From Plasmopara viticola (Eukaryota > Oomycota > Peronosporomycetes > Peronosporales > Peronosporaceae): a stretch of DNA of 64,000 nt. The stretch covers positions 457,639 to 521,638 of the forward strand of contig MBPM02000062.1 of the NCBI GenBank assembly GCA_001695595.3, written 5' to 3'. Shown here in pieces: positions 58,345 through 64,000 of the stretch; the first letter of the stretch is position 1; every line of letters begins with the position of its first letter. The notes under the pieces are model-generated. The model had not been told where the DNA came from and searched no databases. It was given only the letters and a program-made list of their open reading frames with translations. The position numbers and the translations under genes are program-made.

Positions 58345-61300
58345 ATGAGCCCAACCATGACCTCGGTGCATGACGTCTCGGCCAAGGTCGCCATCGACAA
58401 GTTCAACGGCGACAACTATGCAACGTGGAACCGCTACATGCGTGGCGTGTTTCTTACCAAGGCCGTGTGGCATGTTGTCAACCGCGAGGTGACTCCGACG
58501 TTTGTTGACCCTCGTGCCTCGGACGAATATGTCAAGACAAGCAACATTGCTTTTGGATTGATGCTGCTCCATATGGATGCGGACTATCACCACGTTGTTG
58601 ATGACTGCGAGGAAGTGTGGGTTGCGTGGGCGCGTATTAAGACGCTGTACGGTGGATCGCAAAAGGCTGGTCGCATCTACTTGAAGCGACAACTCTTTAG
58701 CATGAGATGGCCGAAGGTGGTAATGTCTTGCATCACTGCAATGAAGTCCTCAATATCAGCGCAAAGCTTTCCAGTATCGCGCGAAAATGGAGGACGAAGA
58801 CGTTGCAATCTGCCTTTTGCGAAGTCTGCCCAAGAGCTACGAGAATGTCGTGCTCAACTTGGAGATCAGCAATGCGGAGTTGAGGACTCAGGATGTGGTT
58901 AAAGTGCTGACGAATGAGCACATTAAGCGACAAGGGTCGAAAACCACGACAGTCAATGAGTGAGTGGCAAAGGCGTTCAGCGCAGAGCGAGAATATCGCC
59001 AGTGCGCATACTGCGGAAAATTGGGGCACTCGGCGGAGCGGTGCTGGACCAAGCAGAAGGATGAGAATCGGAATGCTCGACGCGGCGGCCAAGCTCGTGG
59101 ACGCGAAGCAAACAATGTTCACTATCGACCAAGCGATCAATACGACTACGACCGTGTTGCGTTTGCGGTCTCACTGGAGTGTGGACTTTCAACAACAAAA
59201 AGTATGCCTGGAATGTGGGCGATCGACAGTGGCGCAACGCATCACATATGCAACAACAAGAACAAATTTTCAAGACTCGATGAAAACAATTTTGGCGAAC
59301 TCTCGGTCGCTGACGGAAACAAGACTGCAATTGAAGGTGTCGGGACAATCATTAAGCGCGTGGTTTTGCCCGATGGTATAGAATCCGACATTGAATTCAA
59401 GAACGTATTGTTCGTGCCAGCAATGAACAAGAATTTGCTTTCGGTGCCACAGATCAACAAGAGTGGCAAGTTTCAAGTGGTATTTGATGGTCCACGCATG
59501 GATATTACGCAAAGTCTCGAATCAAGTTGTGGCTACAGCAGACCTTGTGGACGGTCTTTACTGGCTTCGTACTTTCCAATATTCAGCAAATTCGGCGGTG
59601 CGGGGACAAAACATCAATCTGCATGCAAGAATTGGGTCACGCTCCAATCGACGTGCTTCGCAAGATGGTCAATGGTGGAATGATCAAGGACGCAAACGTG
59701 CCACTTCTCAAGCGATCAAGGCATGTGTCGAGGGTGTCAGTTAGGAAAAATGGTTCAAAGACCATTTCTAGCTCCCAAGACAAGCGTCCATATGATACGT
59801 TTGAGCTCCTTCACTTCGACATATGCGGTCCCATGGAACAAGACTCTTTGGGTGGAAGCAGGTACTTGCTCCTCATTGTAGACGAGGCCAGCGGATGCAT
59901 GAAGGGCTTTTTGCTCAAGAGCCAAATCTGAATCCGAAGAATGTCTCACAAGCTACATCGTCAAGGTTCAACGCAATTCGGCAAGCAAGTCAAGTTTGTG
60001 AGACATGATGGAGCGCGAGAATTCGCAACAATTCGCTCAAGATCTGCTATGGCGATCAAGGTATTGAGCAGCAGGTCACGGTTCCATACGCGCATCAAAC
60101 AAATGGGACAGCTGAGCGGGCCATCAGAACTATTGTTACGATTGGCCGCGCTTTACTGTACTATGCAAATCTTGACAAGCGCTTTTGGGGTGAAGCGGCA
60201 ATGACGGCAATTTATATCAAGAATCGACTGCCTTCACCCAAGATTGCAAGCAAGACCCCGTTTGAGATTGTGTACAAGTCCAAGCCAAGTGTAAAGCACT
60301 GCGTGTATTCGACTGCCGAACATTTACACTGACACCAAAAGAAAAGCGACTCAAGTGGGATCCAAAAGCTCGCGCCGGCATTTTCATGGGCTATCAAAGT
60401 CATCAAAGGCCTATCGAATTTTTGACATCGAGGCAGGACAAATAATTGTTGTCGTGACGTCAACTTTGATGAATCAAGGCTTGGTCTTGCATCTACAGGG
60501 CCACCAGCTCCTGACAGTGATGACGATGACCTCAATCTTGATCCGCTCACCATCGATGACAGTAATCCAGTGTACGAATGAATTTCAAGTCTCCGGAAAG
60601 CGCAAGAACCGATCAGGCGCATATGACGCGAACAATGATTCAGCTCTCCCACGCTACGAGTATCACGAGAATGGACTCGAGGAATCAAGTGCGCCTGAAA
60701 GTCTTGACGAGCGACGAGCAACGCAGATCGGTCGAGCGCATGACCAGTAATCAGGAAAATGAAGACGAAAGAGCGAGACAAATGATTACTCGGTGCCACG
60801 CGATTTTTGGCATGCAAGCGCTAATGCAGTCGAAGCTATCGACTTTCTGAACCATCGAGTTATCAAGATGCGTTAGCGGACCAGATCAAGTACATTGGCG
60901 AAAAGCAGTGCGTGCAAAATTGGATTCTATGCGAATTCCCAACGTGTTTCGAGCGGCCAAACTCCCAGCAGGACAACATGGTATTGGAACGAAGTGGGTT
61001 TTCAAGATCAAGCGCAAAGCCGACGGATCAATTGAAAAATACAAGGCGCGTCTCGTCGCAAAAGGATTTAAACAGCAATACGGCATTGACTACACGGAAA
61101 CGTTTTCGCCTGTGGTCAAGTACGTCAACTGCGCATGGTGATCAGCTTGACAAAGTATCTTGGATGGCCCTTGACCAGCTTGATGTTGTTACGTGGCATT
61201 TCTCTACGGTGTAATGAAAGAAGTCGTTTACTGTGTGGTACAGAGGGAGTGAAATCGAAGGTAATTTCGATTGCTTGGAACTGTTGAAAGCAATTTACGG

Positions 61301-62382
61301 CCTAAAACAAGCATCCCGAGTTTGGAACGAGACCTTTGATGAGTTTGTGTGCTCCATTGGTTTCTGTGTTTTCTGCTTTCGACCCATGCCTCTATTCAAG
61401 AATGTCGACGGCCATTGCATATTGCTACTGGTGTATGTAGATGATGTACTCATCACTGGCAGCTCGGCCAAGCTCATCGCGGAAACTAAAAGCAGTCTCA
61501 AGTCACGCTTTGAAATGACGGACAGTGGGAAATGTGCTTTTGTTTTGGCATTGAGCTTGTGGATACGCTGACGGCATGCATCACACTTTGCCAGAGACGC
61601 TATGTCGACGACATTCTCAAGCGATTTGGCATGAGTGATTGCAAGCCAGTATTAAGTCCGACCGACTTAAGCTTACGACTCGTGCCAAGTGCTGCAAAAC
61701 AAGGCTGACGTCCCATTTCGCGAAGCTGTGGGTGCCTTGATGCATCTGACAACTGCAACACGTCCAGACATTGCCTTTGCTGTTGGATATGTATCACGTT
61801 TTATGGAGAACCCGCAGCTGAACACTGGGTTGCGATAAAGAGAGTTCTTCGCTACCTCCAAGGAAGCAAGTCACACGGCATCACTTTTAAGGCTAGTGAT
61901 CATGTGGATTTCCGGGATACTCGGATGCAGATTGGGCTGGCGATCATGCGGACCGCAAGTCAACCTCTGGCTATGCATTTATGTTGATGGAGCACCTGTG
62001 AGTTGGGGAAGCAAGAAACAATCGAGCGTTTCACTGTCGACCAGCGGCTGAATACATTGCACTCAGCCTGGCAATACAAGAAGGCAAGTGGGTACATCGT
62101 CTTCTTTGTGAAATTTTAGGAGCAGCTGGTAAAGATAAACCGGAGCTGAAGATATTTAGAGATAATCAATCATGTATCAGATGACGAAGAACCGGTCAAC
62201 CATGGTCGAGCCAAGCACATTGATATCAAGTATCATCACATCCGTGACGAAGTCAAACGCGTGAAGTCAAGCTTGAATATTGCGAGACCTCGCAATGCTG
62301 GCAGACATCATGACGAAGGCACTTCCAGGACACGTCATGCGACCTAATGAGGGCTCTCGGAATTCACGCGTGCTCGTATTGA
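58345..62382 (+). pseudogene. B5 gag-pol, riddled with 1-2 nt indels
   Basis: All domains are recognisable in order: gag from the PBS ATG, open to about 58703 where one G is lost (AGCATGAGATGG); [56 protein letters not shown] after a frame change; [27 protein letters not shown] and STS-type motifs. At least 25 single-base deletions or insertions separate them, for example at 58776, 58955, 59510, 59708, 60298, 60397, 60451, 60575, 61550 and 61697. Substitutions relative to B3/B4 are rare. Either a very odd decay pattern or uncorrected sequencing error. Confidence 0.88.
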
Positions 62383-62388
62383 GGGGAG

Positions 62389-62747
62389 TATTGAAGGTAG
62401 CCGGTTTCCTCAGTTTTATTCCGGTTTCCAAGGCTGTCCAATACGAGCGGCTGTCCGACGGTTCAAACAAACAACGATGGCGTCATGGAAAGACGCACGG
62501 AAAGGCGCACTCAAGATGATTGCGCCCGGATGGGAAGATGATTGCGCCCGGATGGTAAGTGCCTCTGATTGGCTTAGATAAATGAATGGCTTAGATGTAG
62601 CAAAGAGTTGTGAACTAAGGACCAAATGAATACACTCACTTTGAAATCTTCTTTCTTCCTCACAAGTGTCTTCGCTCGGTTCTCCCTCGCGCAGACTCTT
62701 CAACACGCCTCAAACTCTTCGCCTTCGCTCCGCTCACCCATCCAACA
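62389..62747 (+). repeat. Family B LTR 4 of array
   Basis: 359 bp, with losses in TTTCCTCAG and TTCAACACGCC. PBS 62748-62759. Confidence 0.9.
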
Positions 62748-62751
62748 GGTT

Positions 62752-64000
62752 ATGAGCCCAACATGACCTCGGTGCATGACGTCTCGGCCAAGGTCGCCAT
62801 CGACAAGTTCAACGGCGACAACTATGCAACGTGGAACCGCTACATGCGTGCGTGTTTCTTACCAAGGCCGTGTGGCATGTTGTCAACCGCGAGGTGACTC
62901 CGACGTTTGTTGACCCTCGTGCCTCGGACGAATATGTCAAACAAGCAACATTGCTTTTGGATTGATGCTGCTCCATATGGATGCGGACTATCACACGTTG
63001 TTGATGACTGCGAGGAAGTGTGGGTTGCGTGGGCGCGTATTAAGACGCTGTACGGTGGATCGCAAAAGGCTGGTCGCATCTACTTGAAGCGACAACTCTT
63101 TAGCATGGAGATGGCCGAAGGTGGTAATGTCTTGCATCACTGCAATGAAGTCCCAATATCAGCGCAAAGCTTTCCAGTATCGGCGCGAAAATGGAGGACG
63201 AAGACGTTGCAATCTGCCTTTTGCGAAGTCTGCCAAGAGCTACGAGAATGTCGTGCTCAACTTGGAGATCAGCAATGCGGAGTTGAGGACTCAGGATGTG
63301 GTTAAAGTGCTGACGAATGAGCACATTAAGCGACAAGGGTCGAAAACCACGACAGTCAAGACTGAGAAGTGGCAAAGGCGTTCAGCGCAGAGCGAGAATA
63401 TCGCCAGTGCGCATACTGCGGAAAATTGGGGCACTCGGCGGAGCGGTGCTGGACAAGCAGAAGGATGAGAATCGGAATGCTCGACGCGCGGGGCCAAGCT
63501 CGTGGACGCGGAGCAAACAATGTTCACTATCGACCAAGCGATCAATACGACTACGACCGTGTTGCGTTTGCGTCTCACTGGAGTGTGGACTTTAACAACA
63601 AAAAGTATGCCTGGAATGTGGGCGATCGACAGTGGCGCAACGCATCACATATGCAACAACAAGAACAAATTTTCAAGACTCGATGAAAACAATTTTGGCG
63701 AACTCTCGGTCGCTGACGGAAACAAGACTGCAATTGAAGGTGTCGGGACAATCATTAGCGCGTGGTTTTGCCCGATGGTATAGAATCCGACATTGAATTC
63801 AAGAACGTATTGTTCGTGCCAGCAATGAACAAGAATTTGCTTTCGGTGCCACAGATCAACAAGAGTGGCAAGTTTCAAGTGGTATTTGATGGTCCACGCA
63901 TGGATATTACGCGCAAAGTCTCGAATCAAGTTGTGGCTACAGCAGACCTTGTGGACGGTCTTTACTGGCTTCGTACTTTCCAATATTCAGCAAATTCGGC
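62752..64000 (+). pseudogene. B6 gag-protease, cut by window edge
   Basis: Gag starts at the PBS ATG, but a lost C (GAGCCCAACATGACC) shifts the frame after four codons. Further 1-nt losses occur, for instance near 62850 (CGTGCGTGTTTC), 62940 and 62993, and many more up to 63760. Knuckle [14 protein letters not shown] and protease [14 protein letters not shown] are readable. The sequence ends at the start of the HHCC region. Same indel-only pattern as B5. Confidence 0.87.

Larger units (their letters stand above)
49091..64000 (+). mobile_element. Head-to-tail array of four family B elements (B3-B6)
   Basis: Four plus-strand units joined by single shared LTRs, starting at 49091, 53536, 57980 and 62389 (periods 4445, 4444 and 4409 bp). 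B6 runs off the window. The first two units are nearly identical. B5 and B6 carry dozens of 1-2 nt indels. The left end lies in the RT gene of A-m4; the right end is not seen. Confidence 0.92.

Noticed and set aside
1..64000. Host genes between elements
   Set aside because: Every interval of more than 100 bp could be assigned to an LTR or internal region of family A, B or C. No remaining sequence is available for a host gene.

Overview
The whole 64 kb window is repetitive DNA. It is a stack of nested and tandem Ty1/copia-type LTR retrotransposons, and I see no host gene, tRNA or rRNA. The pol order (gag, protease, integrase, reverse transcriptase, RNase H) identifies copia superfamily elements. 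The organism is a eukaryote. I infer an oomycete or related stramenopile with moderate to low confidence, from the type of copia polyprotein and from an Inr-like YTCAnTYY motif in the LTRs.

Three families can be told apart; the names are mine. Family A has LTRs of about 280-330 bp running TGTTG..., a gag zinc knuckle ending HWIAKCP or HWIADCP, and subgroups A1-A4. Family B has LTRs of about 362 bp running TATTGAAGG...CAACA and a gag beginning MSPTMTS. Family C has LTRs of about 255-283 bp running TATTGAGGG...CAACA and a gag beginning MSPSAMSS. In all three the LTR is followed directly by GGTTATGAGCCC. This is complementary to the anticodon arm of eukaryotic initiator tRNA-Met, a copia-style half-tRNA primer site, and its ATG opens the gag frame.

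Layout, left to right. 1-3832: head-to-tail minus-strand array of about 1.075 kb units (LTR plus an RT/RNase H remnant). 3533-6791: A-m1, a minus-strand A element cut by B1. 6792-25227: element B1, interrupted at 9231-23220 by A-m2 (minus, TSD ATCAA). A-m2 is interrupted at 11859-21288 by A1-p1 (plus, TSD AACTT), and A1-p1 is interrupted at 16083-20767 by A3-p (plus, TSD CCAAG). 25228-33294: B2, joined to B1 through one shared LTR. B2 contains C-m (minus, 25766-30367, TSD GCGTG) and a remnant of the same ATCAA insertion that B1 carries. 33295-37779: C-p (plus), inserted in the LTR of B2. 37780-44890: A LTR fragments and A-m3 (minus), with A1-p2 (39607-44367) inside. 44891-49090: stacked A LTRs, A4-p (plus, truncated) and A-m4 (minus, truncated). 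49091-64000: head-to-tail array of four B units (B3-B6) sharing single LTRs, running off the window.

None of the elements is an intact autonomous copy. C-p comes closest: one 1350-codon frame broken only by a UAA at codon 476. It also has Arg in place of Ser/Thr in the protease active site, and both defects are shared with C-m. Units B3 and B4 have few frame breaks. B5 and B6 are crowded with 1-2 nt indels but few substitutions, which looks more like unpolished sequence than natural decay. Intact paralogous copies elsewhere in the window serve as empty sites, so the order of the nested insertions can be read directly.
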